Shown: piece by piece, positions 33,057 through 46,408 of the stretch | Layout: each line of letters starts with the position of its first letter | Position numbering within the stretch: position 1 is the first letter of the stretch | Assembly (NCBI GenBank): GCA_008508345.1 | Contig: QNGE01000870.1 | Span: 99,280-163,279, forward strand | DNA length: 64,000 nt | Source: Paragonimus westermani | Taxonomy: Eukaryota > Platyhelminthes > Trematoda > Plagiorchiida > Troglotrematidae | Direction of reading: 5' to 3' | Position numbers and translations under genes: made by a program | Notes under the pieces: model-generated | The model's database searches: none | What the model was told of the DNA's origin: nothing | What the model saw: the letters and a program-made list of their open reading frames with translations, nothing else

Positions 33057-36000
33057 CATCATCACACTCAAGTCAGAACACAGACGTGGAGTGCCGTCCC
33101 TCTATCGGTGCACAGCTTCCAAACTCCGCTAGTGCAATGAAAGCAGTAAATAGCTCCGTCTGGGTGCACGGCAATCAATTCAGCATAACAAAGAGAGTTC
33201 ACAGTTTATCTAACATTGTTAGCTTTGACCCTGGTAGCCCTGTCTGCTAATATTGATGTGTCCTGAAACAGTTCAGGTGGGCAGTTTGTAGATACGGGTA
33301 TTATAGATTACGCAGTGGTTGCTTCAACTGGCACCTGGTCAACCTTTGCGTGTAGATCCTAATTCTAGCCTGAAACTAGCGCTCGGTTCTTTGAACCTTC
33401 AAATATCTGTAGTTGTAATTGTGTAAATGAATGACGTGCAATTCAAGGTATGGTTGTGAGAACTAATGAATATTCGGAACAGAAGTGTCAGATTGCGCTG
33501 TTCTCGCCAGATAGCTGTTTTGAGAGGACAGATTGATTGTAGACCAGAAGAGATGTAGTGCGCATATACACGTTAATTATGCACAACTATACAGAGTAGT
33601 GTGGGCGTGGAGTAACGGACAACCGTCTTTCATCATTTTCACTATACACAACTTAACAACAGGCGGACTGCTAAAAAGAAGACCATAAAGCATGTCAGTT
33701 AATGTTTGAATCATGGGGTGATAAAAGATCATGGGTGACATCACGTGCATAATTTATCTCATGAGACAGTTTACTTCCATCATCTTTTGGTATTCTCGGG
33801 AATGGTTAGGCACTCTTGTACTTTCTGAATAGCGGCCTTATAAAAATACATTTCAGACCTACTCTGAGTGTTTTTGGGGCATGCTCGGCCGGTTGTATAT
33901 GCTTTGATTAATAGTACAATGTTATACTAACGAAGATATTAATCCTCGGTGATCTTCTAGTTAAACACCGCACAAGTTTTCACTTTTACCTCAGCTGAAC
34001 GTGTTGTTTGTGGTCTTAGATTGGATGCTTCTCATTAACACAAATGGAATACTCTTCACAGGTGGTCACAGCTCTCGCACTCCAGTAAGCTTTACGGCCA
34101 GTGGCATTTGAAGAGAGGCACTACACTCAAGGTTCGCTGCCGTCTTCGGTAGTGCATATAACTGTCAGACCGATATTAAAATTCTGATAACGCCTTCATG
34201 AAACAACTGTATTGATCACTGCGCCACTGACTTCGGATCAGGCAAGAGTGAAATTTCAAATACGAGCGTTCAGTCACATTCGTGAAACTCGGGTAAAGTT
34301 CTTCCTTTCACAAAAGTCTGACTGAGTGGTCTAGCCGAATACGAGAATCGCGTGTTCGATTTACATCAATTCTCATTATATGGAAATAGTGTGTTATTTG
34401 GACTGACGTTATATACAACAATAAAACCTATCTCACAAAGTTGAGCAATTTCGAAGCACTTGACCGATCCCAGCAGTTGCTTCCAGAGATACCACCAAAC
34501 AGTCCTAACAAACGCTAACGAGAAGGTTAATTAAATTGCCTGCAGACATTCCAAGACATCATACTGAGAATGTGACTGTAGACAAAAAATAGTTGCGTCT
34601 GCACTAAGGTATTTTCTGATGGGCGGGCCTAGCACATGTACAGCACGATTCCAATTTGCGAAGTGATTTTCTGAAGAACCATGAATGTCAAACCTGACCT
34701 TCACCACAGCACTAAGGGACGGCCCGAAATTGTTCGTGGTCGGTTAACCAACTTTGCGAACACAAACTGCAGCGTGACTTTCAAATAACCAAAATTCAAC
34801 CGCTCCATAGCTTTGGCCGTTTGCATAATATGGCAAAATCAATCAGGTGTGGTGGGTTTCTGAAGTTTGGCCAACTTTTAAGCCATCGTCATCAGCTATT
34901 ATATTGCTTAGGAGAGGTTTGTATAGCCAAAACCTCCTGTCGAAAATGAACCCAACGAATTATCCAGGTATATTTTTGTTATCTTTCACGAGGTTGTGTT
35001 GAAAGAACTGCTCAAGAAAGTTTGGTTAAACTGTCTTATTAACTGTTTTCATGTATACGTGAATTGTACCGATGATCAGATATCGAGAACTTGATCCATT
35101 CATTACCGTTCTCATCTAGCAGCAACGCCTTAGTTTCTCTAAATAGCTGTTGACATATCCGGTATGTAGATATTTGTTAATAATAGTAGCTACCGCATGT
35201 GTTATTCGTTCTATACGTTCTTTTATACCAAGATACGTGTTGATGGACCACATCGTGTATTCACTCGAGGGTATGTATTTGTCCCATATAGATACAGTCT
35301 GCCTGAGTCCATGAGAATAAACTGCTACTGATTGTCCCGTTAAATATAAGCCTCGGTCCTAGTAGCCTCTTCTTTGGTAGCTAGTTATATTCACCAGTTC
35401 GTCTATTTTCTGACCCACAGCTCACCATATGTTTGAAGATGAGGGTTAAGGCTGCAGGTGACACAGTTAACAAACCAAGAGTAAAAGTGTATCACTATAA
35501 CGGACAAAAAACAGTTTGTTTCCTTCCCACATTTGAGCAGCGTATGGTGAACCCGAAATCCATAATATGAGATCACGCAGAATAATGAAACTGTTTTTGC
35601 TGTTGGCTTAGATTGGAACAAACAGAAGACAGGTAATTTATTCGCTGTACGTGACCACGAGGTGCATCCCCGTAAGATTACTCAATCTCCTTAGGATTTT
35701 ATTGGTCATTCGCCATCAGCCTCTTCTGTGTACCACATAAGAACTCGATGGTTACATCAAGCCTGCCTTTGTTTGCATAAGTTAGAACTGTACGAAGTGA
35801 ATTACCAAATAGAATTCCGTGCCGGTTCCACTTTATTGTGTTCACTATAGCTATATAGTTAAAACTGAGTAAACAGCCTTTTCATGCCACTGATACAACA
35901 GTTATAATTTGTTGATAGTGTTCTCTAGCAGCGACTATCTAAACCGAGTTTTTACTACGGCAAACTGAAATTTTTATGATGGTAGGACGGATTGTTATAA

Positions 36001-39000
36001 AGTAGACTTCGGTACCACACATCAAGCTCATGGAGATTGTATCAGATAGAAGAAAGCTGGTGACTAACAATACGACAGTTCGGTTGCAACAATTACCTTA
36101 AGATTGCATTGGGCGGGCCGAATGCTTGCCAATCTTTTGGCCGTAAAAAGAATTACACTACAAGGGGGTCCTAAGATCAGCCGTAGGACAGTGAACGATT
36201 TTAATCACAGCGAAAGGGCCGGGCAACAACTTTGAACAAAATGACGTTTCACTGAATGAAAATACAGTAAATATGAATGTAGTACTTAGGCCATCAGTTC
36301 GTACTGATTTCTGGAGCAACCTTTCGGGAGTAAAGTCCTTGAAAAAAAGCAGATCTGTTGTCTGCTAAGTGTCTGATGTGGGTTCAAGAAAACGTTGGTA
36401 GCCCACAAGGCATTGTTCGATTGGTGTTACTCATTGCCACCTTCGTTCCCAGTGGCACTGTCTTATATCTGCTGATCTAGGGGCCATCTTTGTGAAGCTA
36501 CTGATTGGTAGTGTGAAAGCGACCAGCTAATATCAGCCAGTGACATTTTCCTTGACACCCAAGTTACACTGAATTAATTGAAGAACCTCGTCGTTCCTTG
36601 CAAGACACTGCGTAAACTCTCAAAACACAAAACTGGAATGATTATGGCTCTGCTTCTTCAAACTTATGCGATTTACTTAAAACAATTACCTCCTCATCAA
36701 GCTGAGTTCTAAAGTCCGTTCAATTAGGAAGATTACAAAATGGGGGAAAGGGAGGGAGCGATTCGCTAATTTCAGTCATGTACTGTGTTGTTAAAATATC
36801 TAAGATATTGACTTCAATTCAACCAAACAAATGGTGCGCTTGCCCCGTCTTATTTTCCGTAGTTTGTTAATCTTTATCATCCATAGTAATACCGGCATCA
36901 ATTTTGCTAAGTGTGATTACCGTAATGTAATCACTTTCCAGTATATAATCATAAAGCACTCTGGTTGTTGACCACACTTGCCAGATGCTCTGACACACAT
37001 TCTGTGGTGGCCAACGCAAGTGATCCGTACCTCGGTAGAGCAGTAACAACATTTTAAGAAACACCTCCTCTGCAGCTAATAATGCATGTACCATTCAACT
37101 GCATAACTGTCTGTTTGCACAACTGAACTTCTTGCATCGATGAATGCTCAAGCTTTGCTTTCTTTAGTAAACGTCGTCTAGACTTCTGGTACCACTTATA
37201 TCTCCCGTTCATTAGCCTTTTTTCTGGGGCAGGTTACTCCATAGAGAGGCTGCCTGTAAAATTGTGATCTTGAATAATAGACACATGTGGCTTTCCTGAG
37301 TCAAGACCGATTCGTGATAATTCTTACATTCATTTTGTAGTGGTCGGATCCTTTGGCATATCGTACGTCGTTGATGTAACTGAAGAAACTGCACACCTCT
37401 CCTAAATTACAGCCTCTTACGAAAGGAAGTACAACAGCTTAGTGACGTAATTTTCGCATCTTTCTACGAACCCTGCAGACATAACCAAGGTTTCACTGAA
37501 GCACTGCATGGATTACCACTCCTACACTTAATTAGAGATCATGTGTTTGATTCAACCGGTTTGCTTGGTGCTGATATGATTCGACAACTGCGAAACATTT
37601 ACATCACTTACGTGATGGTCACTCAGACCATGTGCGTAGAACACGACCAAAAAATTGTGTTTCAACTAATTATAGCGAAGGACACCGAAATATTTCGAAT
37701 TCGTTTACTAAATCACAAGCGATTCCCAATCCGTTGACCAACTCAACAAAGAAGTTTGGAAACACTATGTGCTTATTTGAGAATACACTGAATGAAATGG
37801 ATGACTTATTAGTGCGAACACAGTCATCATTCGATTATTGAATCCCTGTCTGTTGATCATCGCCCGTATCTGTTGAAGAGAAAAGAAGAAAATGAAAGTT
37901 CATTATAGAAAAGACCGATAAATATCAAATCAATTTATCGTCACAGTTCTTTGCATAAAATAATCTTCGTCCGTCGGTAACACTGAAAACTTCTGTGATG
38001 TTTCTCGACAGGAATATACCTTATCACTGGGGTAACAGTAACGTACTCACAAGAATATCTGCTAGCCTCGGCGCCAAAACATACTTGTTCAATGACAATA
38101 TTTTTCTACAAACATTTCGTTCCTACATACGTCAATTCGTTGGTAAGAGAGCACTTTTGATGCCTAATCAAAAAATATTTATAGTCTTCCAGTCTGAGCT
38201 ACTAGCAGCTTTGTTCATCGCACAAATGTGACGAAGGTGATATGGCACAATTCTACATATGGTTCTGATGGATACCTGGTCGTCACATTGGAGTGTATCG
38301 TTTTGCTAAAATACTTTACGCCTTCCTTACTACAAATCATGACATTCTTTAAAAAATTTCATGAAATCAAGTGTGTGCTCGAAGTTATGAACAAAACCAC
38401 GCGATGCGAAGTTTAAAAATTGGAATGTCTAGGTACAGCATTCTGAATAAACGCATGTATAACTTTGCAACAGAAAAGTTAAGTATTTTGAAATTTAGAA
38501 CTGTCAGACCCCTTCGGTTAAAAGACGAGCACTGGTAGTGTTTCGTATTAGGTCATCGATACCGAATAGCACGCAATACAAAATTCCCCAGTTAACGTTA
38601 ACAATACTGTAGGGGACATGAACACAAAAGTGAACAAGTCAGGATTATCTGAATGACACCCACTAAATATTGGGCTCACGGCAGTCTAAGGTCCACAAAC
38701 AACTGTTCCTGAACACAACATAGGTTTAAACTGGTTGCTCACAATGGCCTCAGCAAATTTTAAGAGTTGTTGGCTGTGATGACCCACTAAGATAATGGGA
38801 TTCTACATTGCAATAAGAAAATGTTGATAAGAGAAATACTAATTCAGTCAGTGCGACACGAAAGGTACATTTGGAGTGGTCAGAACATGCTTGAAGACGA
38901 AGTAGGGTCTAGATTACTCTCTTGTTACACCGTATGAATTACAGACAAGGGTTTTTCGCAGGGTTACTTTAAACAGACTGCACGAGAACTATCACTTTGA

Positions 39001-39679
39001 GAAAATGAAAGCTGAAGGGATGATACAAAATGCTCTAGAACCAACTGGACTTTGAGGTTAAAAGCAATGATTTAAAAATTGCTTGTCACACTCACGATTT
39101 ATGATGCAGTTTATGTAGATTAAATCGAGGTTGCCAGAAAAATCTCATAATATCAGAAGTAACGAGGTGACGAACAATTGTTTTCGATAATTCTTTCTCA
39201 AGTCAATACAATTACGTAGGTTTAATCAAGACGTCATAAGACCAACCGCGAAATCTGAGAGTGACCGTTAACGAGTGACATTAGAGGCTACTACTAAATC
39301 TTGACTAGGTGTTATGTCACATGGTCAGGGTCAAGTGTTTATGTGTGGTTAGACTAGGTATGATCGATCTGTGGCCACCGAAGTTGCGAGTGACCAAACT
39401 ACTTTTGAAAACACGGGTCAAGGTTGCGTAATCTGATTGCAATCGATTCGGCGGTCGTCAACATGCGCTGGCGGGCTGTTTTCGAATTACTGATGAGTGC
39501 ATTGCCTTAATCGTAAAAGCATTCCAAGTGTATGAACTGATTAGGGACCTCCAAAAGACCATTATTAAATGTTAAATCTGTGTCACAATAGCAGCCTCAC
39601 AAAGACATTAAGTAGACTGAGAATGCAAAGTACACNACTGATGAGTAGTCGGGGATTTGGTTTATTTTCAAGTTGACCA
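33057..39679. other. No recognised gene
   Basis: 6.6 kb of anonymous AT-rich sequence. A tRNA-like A-box/B-box pair near 34321-34365 is too closely spaced to call. No coding similarity was seen. Confidence 0.5.
39636..39636. other. Ambiguous base (N)
   Basis: A single undetermined base in the assembly, just beyond the end of the Penelope-like fragment on the - strand. Confidence 0.99.
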
Positions 39680-39915
39680 TCACTCACATTTGATCGCAGC
39701 GTTCGCATTCAGATAGACTGTTTTTGGTTGAGCGTTTGCCACTCTGAATATAACCTTGGATGCGTGGTCTACGTCTATGCGATGGTTGGCGTCAGCTAGA
39801 TGTGCAACAATGGCGCTGGTAATTGATTCACGGCCGCCGGTTCCGATCCAATCTGAATGATGTTCTCTAATCTTTTTTGACAAGCGTCTAGTCGAGGTTC
39901 TTAGACGAAAGCTTA
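39680..39915 (-). mobile_element. C-terminal fragment of a second Penelope-like family (GIY-YIG end)
   Basis: The - strand reads RTSTRRLSKKIREHHSDWIG, then ITSAIVAHLADANHRIDVD and ASKVIFRV. In trematode and cestode Penelope-like elements the GIY-YIG domain continues R(T)TRxLxxRIxEH...SAIxxHLxDxxHxVDxxxAFKVI, so this is the end of such a protein. It differs clearly from the 29 kb element, which has CADTGHEVN and RNSFNRHVDID at this point, so it is another lineage. The upstream RT was not found; a frameshift or 5' truncation is likely at about 39915. This is a relic. Confidence 0.72.
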
Positions 39916-42900
39916 GGACGATCGATAAGACCTTAGTCATAGAGACTCGTGGAAGTATAAAGGCCGAAAGTCCTTGAACGAGAGTCAACAGATCCGATTC
40001 ATTACTATACACCACGTAGATCTAGACGATCTGCGTTGCTGGCTGTATGTTCTTATCTCTATTAAAATTAACAACCTTTGTTCACTATGCTCAAATCTGT
40101 TTAAAATTTGGAAATGTTATTTGACAGACTACATTAATTCTAATTCCATTCTCCTCACATCATTATCTCCACTGATGGCACTACACCATTGGCCGGTAGT
40201 GATAGCTGACTGAGATACAGTCTTGGGAAGACGAAAGATCTCACTCGCCCATCTTAAACTACCCTCAAATTTATGAACAACTTAGATTGCCTGAGAAACC
40301 TCTCGGTCAGACTTGTATCCTCCATAACAAACGTGTCTACCTGTTGTCTACAAGATGGCAGAAGTCTGCCTGTTAGTTGGAGGTAAGCCATTATGCCTCT
40401 GTTGCTGTCATGTGAAAATCTTCGCTATGTGTTCCGTTCTCGGAACGCTTTCTCAGCATGATGCTTCGACACTTGCACAACGCCAACCGGTAAAGCGGTG
40501 TGCAGTTAAGTGGTACATACACAGTTTTATTTCGAACGTAGTTTTGTATGAATGCTGTTTTGAAAGGCAAATGCAGACTCTGGGAGCTTCACTTTACTGA
40601 AAGTTCACGGATCCTTCGAGCGGAAAAAAGACGTTGCAATGTTAACATTTCGTTTGCCCTCATCAGTCGTAAAAGTAAAACGTGCCCATTATACACTGCA
40701 GACGAACACATACAGAGAGAGAGAGAGAACGGACAACCACACGTTCACACCGAGTAATATTTACATCTTGGAACCACAGAACCCGTTAGGTTTCCTCAGC
40801 CACTTTTGTGCATACAGGGCCGGCTGATAAGTTCGGATAAGCATCGTTTCCCAGATAGTCAATAACCTCGGGATTCTGTTGCACAACGTCATATTGAATT
40901 ACCTAGTAGTTTGGTGACCTGCTGAAAGATGTTTAGCTGTCGGTGACGTTGACTTTCGAGCATCCGGCCAGCGAAGTTGAAGCTAGTGTGTCATCAGTTG
41001 TTCCAACCAGCCCAAGGTGTGTTTGGTTGTTCACTATGATATTTGTTGACCAGTACTGACTACGTAAACATTACTTCAACTGCAAGTGAACTGGTACACA
41101 TTGTGAGACTTAGAAGAGTTAAAGGCACTGTGTTTCAGCCGTTCAGCGTCCTAAACTAATTGTACCTGCGCAGCCCTATATGTTCGAACTGGAACAGGCA
41201 TTAATTTGTGCATGAAATCGTTTTCTAGTTCGTTTCACTTGAGCCATAGAAATAACAACACATTCTTCTTCTGGGCCGTCTGATTTGATTCATCACTCTT
41301 TTTCATCGCTATTATATCATCACGTCAATGATAACATACCAAAACATGTCTTTTTCCCGCTCTGATAAAGTGACTGAGGGAAACTGAGCGCTCCGATGTA
41401 TACAGTACCTGCACACAGCAGGTTGTTTGCTGAACGGTATTGAAAATGCATAAAGTCAATTCGAAAGTAAAACCTACACAATGCTTATTCCTGAAAGAAA
41501 ATCTACGAGAAGGTACATTCCACTCCAAGTACAAAACTTTTACTTCAGATTGTAACTGGAGGGAAAACAACATTCGTTGAATCACAACAAACTAATGCCC
41601 ACTGAATTAACGATGGATTTTGTGGATGATTTCCTCTGGATGTAGTTTTTTGTGAACGTGAGCGTAAAAAAGGCATCAGAAATATGGTTTTTAAGGTCTC
41701 GTACCGTGAACCAGCTTCCCAACTGACGCAATTACAAAAGAAACTAAAGTCTTCAATGCCGGAATAAGGAAGGAAGTAAATCACCCTTGGTCCGCTTTTG
41801 GACATTTTGAAACAATAACGAAATGGATGGCACCCCCTAAATTGCAGCCTTCGTCTCGATATTGTTTTTCACAGCATGGTCATAATGTTGGTACTGTAGG
41901 TGGAAGATCCTCAGTTCCGATCTTCGCTACGTCGCCACAGTCTCCATTTGGACAACACATCGTTAGCACAAGCCACATATAGTCACCCAAAGCATGACAG
42001 CCAACACCTAATAGCATGTTGTCTTCTCTGTGTTTCGGTCCAAAAAGCAAGTACCTACCGTTGGAATGTAGTTCGGTACCATTGTAGGTTAATCGTTATT
42101 CACGTCAGCAAGTTGAGAAATGGGATACGCATTAGTACACATCCACCTAGTCACCCTACAATACCTTAGTATGTTGATAACAAATTCGATGTAACCTCAA
42201 TTTTAACCCCAAAAACCAATATATGTGTTGACTGTCCTGATATTGTAATTTTGTAAATTTTTTAGAAATGGAAAACGTAATGGGATGAATTGAGACTGAG
42301 ATGAAGAAAGCAAAGTAGGCATCTATTTTAATTACACAAAAGTTGAGCGCGGTTCAACTGGCGATGAGTTAACCAAACTGTACTTATAGGTCGTACATCA
42401 TTCTGTGATTGCGCTGTTGTGACTTGAAAAAGCAACAGGAATGTGAATCCCAGGTCTTCAGGCAAAGTCGTTTACTCTTATGCGTGTCAAAACGGATTCA
42501 AATAGAGCGTTTTTGATTCAATATTTTCTAAAACTAACCAGTTATATGAAAGACTCTGTGGCTTTGCCACTCAAAATTTGTTACATGGAAATCGTCTGTT
42601 ACACCATTAGTTTATCCTGATTAAAATTGGCAGTGCTGTCATTTGCTCAAACTATAACCTTTTCTTTACCGGCATGTGTTGGAAAAAACGTGCTTTGTTA
42701 CGGAGTGTTGAGGAGCTCTAGCATCAATTAAGTGTTGATGAGTTACCTACCCAAAATGGTGATAAATTCTCATGATAACGCAAATTAACTGGATAAGTCC
42801 CTCTGCATCATCCCTTGTAAATGTGAACCTGTGGACGAATACACATCGTTACAGGCATGAAAAATTTGATGAAAGATTATTTATCGTCCCTTAACGGTTG

Positions 42901-45900
42901 CTCTCTGTTTGTTAACTTCGCTGATTCAGACAGGGTCAGAGCGTTCTGACTCATAGTTGTTATATTCGCTGACAGTTTATCAGCCATTGTGTAGAGCTGT
43001 TCTCCCATCTTGAAATGTTGCAATGTTCGAAAGACTTCATCGTCATAGTTGTAGAACAGGCATGGTCAATCCCATCACTTGTGTGCACGAGTAAACTCCA
43101 GAAAAGTATGAACTTCGGACGGCTGACCGAGATTCGAATCTCGTTTCAACTCGCCTCTACCAAATGACTATGAACGAGGACTAAAAACGTAGTGAACTGT
43201 TGACTCAAAAAGCATCTGAGTTTTTTCACTGTACGACGCAAAATCAATGTGCGTAAGGCATGTTGCCCAAATAGCCGTAGCAGACATCAGCGAAAACATC
43301 AGATAACGTTCACCCTAAATCGGCATGTATGTTATTTTGAACATTCATGACAAAAATAGATGTACAAGCTTAACGATGTTGCAATAAGTTCCGTTTGATC
43401 AACTAGGCTTTCAGACTAGAAAAATAACTAACCTCATGTGTGCTTTCTGTAGTTCACCCTAAATGTTTTTTCATTTATTCGAATCGTATAATCCCGTTGA
43501 AACTCTGAACCTGTACAATGTGAAATTCACAACAGAAAAGCTTTTCCTTCCATCGTCTATGACGTCTTTCATTACTGACTTGATTCGCAGACTGGTGATC
43601 CATTTCATCTTATCAAACAAGAAAACTGAAACAGCTACATGAATCCAACCAGATCAACGCACAGCACATCTGTGGGATTTTCAACAGATGCATTACTGAG
43701 TATTTGGTTGGTTTTTCATGACGATAAGAGTTATTTTTTCTCGGATCATAGAAGCTAACTTACTTCAGTGTGAACAAAAGTTTTGCACAGAAATTTTTGA
43801 CAATACACAGAACGTCGTGATAAGGGATGACGTAGAACACACAATTAAAATTCATACTGAGTTTACTGGTAAATATCCTGAATTTCATTTTGCTCAAAGG
43901 TAACAGCTACTGTCACATATATATGTGTGATCTTCAAACCAGCTTCTTTTCAAAGCAGGGTTCGGCCATATTGTACATCTTTATCGAAATGTGAACTCCG
44001 ATTACGTGTTTACTAGTTGGCCTTAACAATCATTACACCATTAAGCTCACACCACCCAAAGCCGAACTGTATTATCTAAACTCCCGACTGCATTGACTGG
44101 TGAGCAAACCTCATGTGTCTGAACCACTGACTGGTCTAGGGCTTTATTCACGAAAGGACCTGTTGAAATACATTTCAAATAAGAATTTTGCAATCATCTG
44201 TGATTAACACGTAATTTATACTTCCATTTTTCAAATAATTTGTTACATCTGAGTCCCCAATTCCAAGCCGCTTTGTGAAGATTCCGCAGTGAAAATGATA
44301 AAGTGATTGAACAGAAATTTGCCACATTCGCTAGAACTGAAGTAGAATATTGGGTCGAACATGAACTGAGTAACCTGGATGCTTACTTTATGTTGCATGA
44401 TGACAATTCAGGGTGTTTTGTTAAAAATAAACATGTTCTCATTTACCACTACATACATAAATGGAATCAGCATTTTCTAACACACTGTGCTACCTGAGTG
44501 AGGTACAAACTTGATTTTGACAAATGCGCCTTACAAACAAATTCTGGGTAATTATTCGAAGATACACTTCAACCGCTCTTCTGTCTTAGCAATGACATTA
44601 TCATATCTTAATCGAAGGTAATGTATACAACACCTCTATTTAAATGAAGTATTTATGACGCCAATAAGAGATTGAGCATATGCTAAAAGTTATAGGCTCA
44701 CAGGCTACCAAAAGGGGGGGGATGAAAATATTCCTCTGAGAGTCGGCGTTGGTCGAGTTTTACAGATTTGAAGTAAAATCTTCTAGAGGTAAAAAAGTAC
44801 GATAAATCTACTGGCGTGCTGTCGTATAAGCAACGAACAATAAAACACGCTGAAACAACATTCCGACAGATCTACACACTTAATGACCTGTGAAAGTGAG
44901 CTGATACGATGGCTAGATAACTTGTGGCGCATGGTGTCTATCACGTATGTACCGACTAACCAAAATTTCTTAGCTCTCGGCCGATTCAGCCGTGACCACA
45001 GGATTGGGAAGCGTGCTATACTGCAAGCCGATCGTTAGTGTGAAACAACTGTGTTTACATAGTATCCTGCGAGTTCTATAGTACGATTTGAAAGACTGAC
45101 TTGTTAGATGTTCATCACTTTTTCCCAGAGCAGATAAACTGGTGGATTACCTAAGTTGTGAAGTATTTTGTGGGTAAAAGTTAAAAAGAAATAGAGTCCA
45201 TGATTTCCTGAAGCGTGTCTTACAGTATGCAACATGAAGTAATTGAATGTACCTCCGTCTACCTCGGTGAATACTTGGTTTTTCTCGATGGCTCAGCTCG
45301 TCGTACTGTCAAAGAAGTGTCTGTTCAAACGTTATGCTCGTCGTAAATATCATACCTTTGGAAAAAATGCTTGTTAATTTCACTGAATATGCGGTTGTTT
45401 TCAGTCGAACGTGCGCTTTTCGTATTTATATAAGATTGACTGATTTTGGTGGTCATAAGCAAAATGGCAACATATAAGACGTATAGTTGACTTTTTGAAA
45501 ATAAATCACATCAGTGAACTGCTGCAGCTGGTTTGGCGATTGACTCATTTGCCCGACTAATCCATGACGACTGCTTCACATGGCCAAGAACAAAATGCGA
45601 AGTAATGTTCAGAGTTTGATAAAGTATATTTTCTTTATCAAGATGAATGTTGAAAATGGCCGATCAGTGGACTATCTGCGTGAATATAGAAAAACAGTAA
45701 TTTTTGGAGAGTTTTGACTTGTAAGTAAGCTACAGGGCTTCAACATTACAATCGTCAGGTTGTCAGTATAACTACCAGAGCTGTGAACAGGTAACCATTT
45801 ACAAGCGCTGTACACTCTTCGTTCATACAAAAGCAATGTAGCTGTGAAGAGAGGCAATCTTTGCATTGAATCGCGTAACTGGTTAGACAAACGTACTTCT

Positions 45901-46320
45901 CTGAGCACTTACCGAAGAAATTTGGCACGTAGGAAGTCTTGTCGAGCAAATGACTTCCAAAGACGCTATGTTATGTAAACTGGTTATTGTCTAAATGTTT
46001 GTTACTGATGTAAAACACAGTGAAACTGCTGTATATCTTGCTGGATTATTATGGCTGGGATATCTGAGGGTTCAAACCATCACGAAGAGTTGCGTAGTAA
46101 AGCAGTACGCTCAGTCTAACTGTATGGTAATTTAAGGAAATAACGTTGTAGAAACCGTATCCTCGAGTGGTCTTCAGATGTCTTTTTGCCACAGAAATAT
46201 GCAAGTTTCAAGAGGCGATTAGGCATAATTTATTAAAGCCGTCCTGTCCCTAATACGTTCGTATATTACTTCGTACAAAAAAGTTTCGGCCCGTCACTTC
46301 GGCAAACCTTCAATATAGAT
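39916..46320. other. No recognised gene
   Basis: 6.4 kb without recognised coding similarity. It contains the GA microsatellite at 40714-40729. A B-box-like palindrome with GATTCGAATC near 43130 may be a tRNA-derived relic but was not called. Confidence 0.5.
40714..40729. repeat. (GA)n microsatellite
   Basis: Eight AG dinucleotides in a row within TACAGAGAGA and GAGAGAGAAC. Confidence 0.95.
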
Positions 46321-46408
46321 GAGACCCAACTGGATTCTAACCAGCGACAGACACAGCATGCCTCAACGCGGCAAGCGCTCTACCAGCTTAGCTACGAAGC
46401 CACACCGG
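46321..46408 (-). repeat. tRNA-derived element (SINE or tRNA pseudogene)
   Basis: The - strand reads TAGCTAAGCTGGTAGAGCG, an excellent internal promoter A box (TRGCNNAGYNGG plus the GTAGAGCG D-loop continuation). About 40 bases later comes GGTTAGAATCC, one base off the B-box consensus GGTTCGANTCC. Order and spacing are those of a tRNA. The left and right acceptor-arm ends do not pair convincingly, so a SINE head or decayed tRNA gene is more likely than a working tRNA. A (GTA)n tract at about 46582-46604 lies upstream in this orientation. Confidence 0.6.

Noticed and set aside
34321..34365. tRNA-like string GAGTGGTCTAGC followed by GTGTTCGATTT
   Set aside because: The A-like and B-like boxes are only about 20 bases apart, too close for a tRNA, and no arms pair.
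43120..43150. Palindrome around GATTCGAATC resembling a T-loop
   Set aside because: The palindrome is short, and the sequence on either side does not form tRNA arms.
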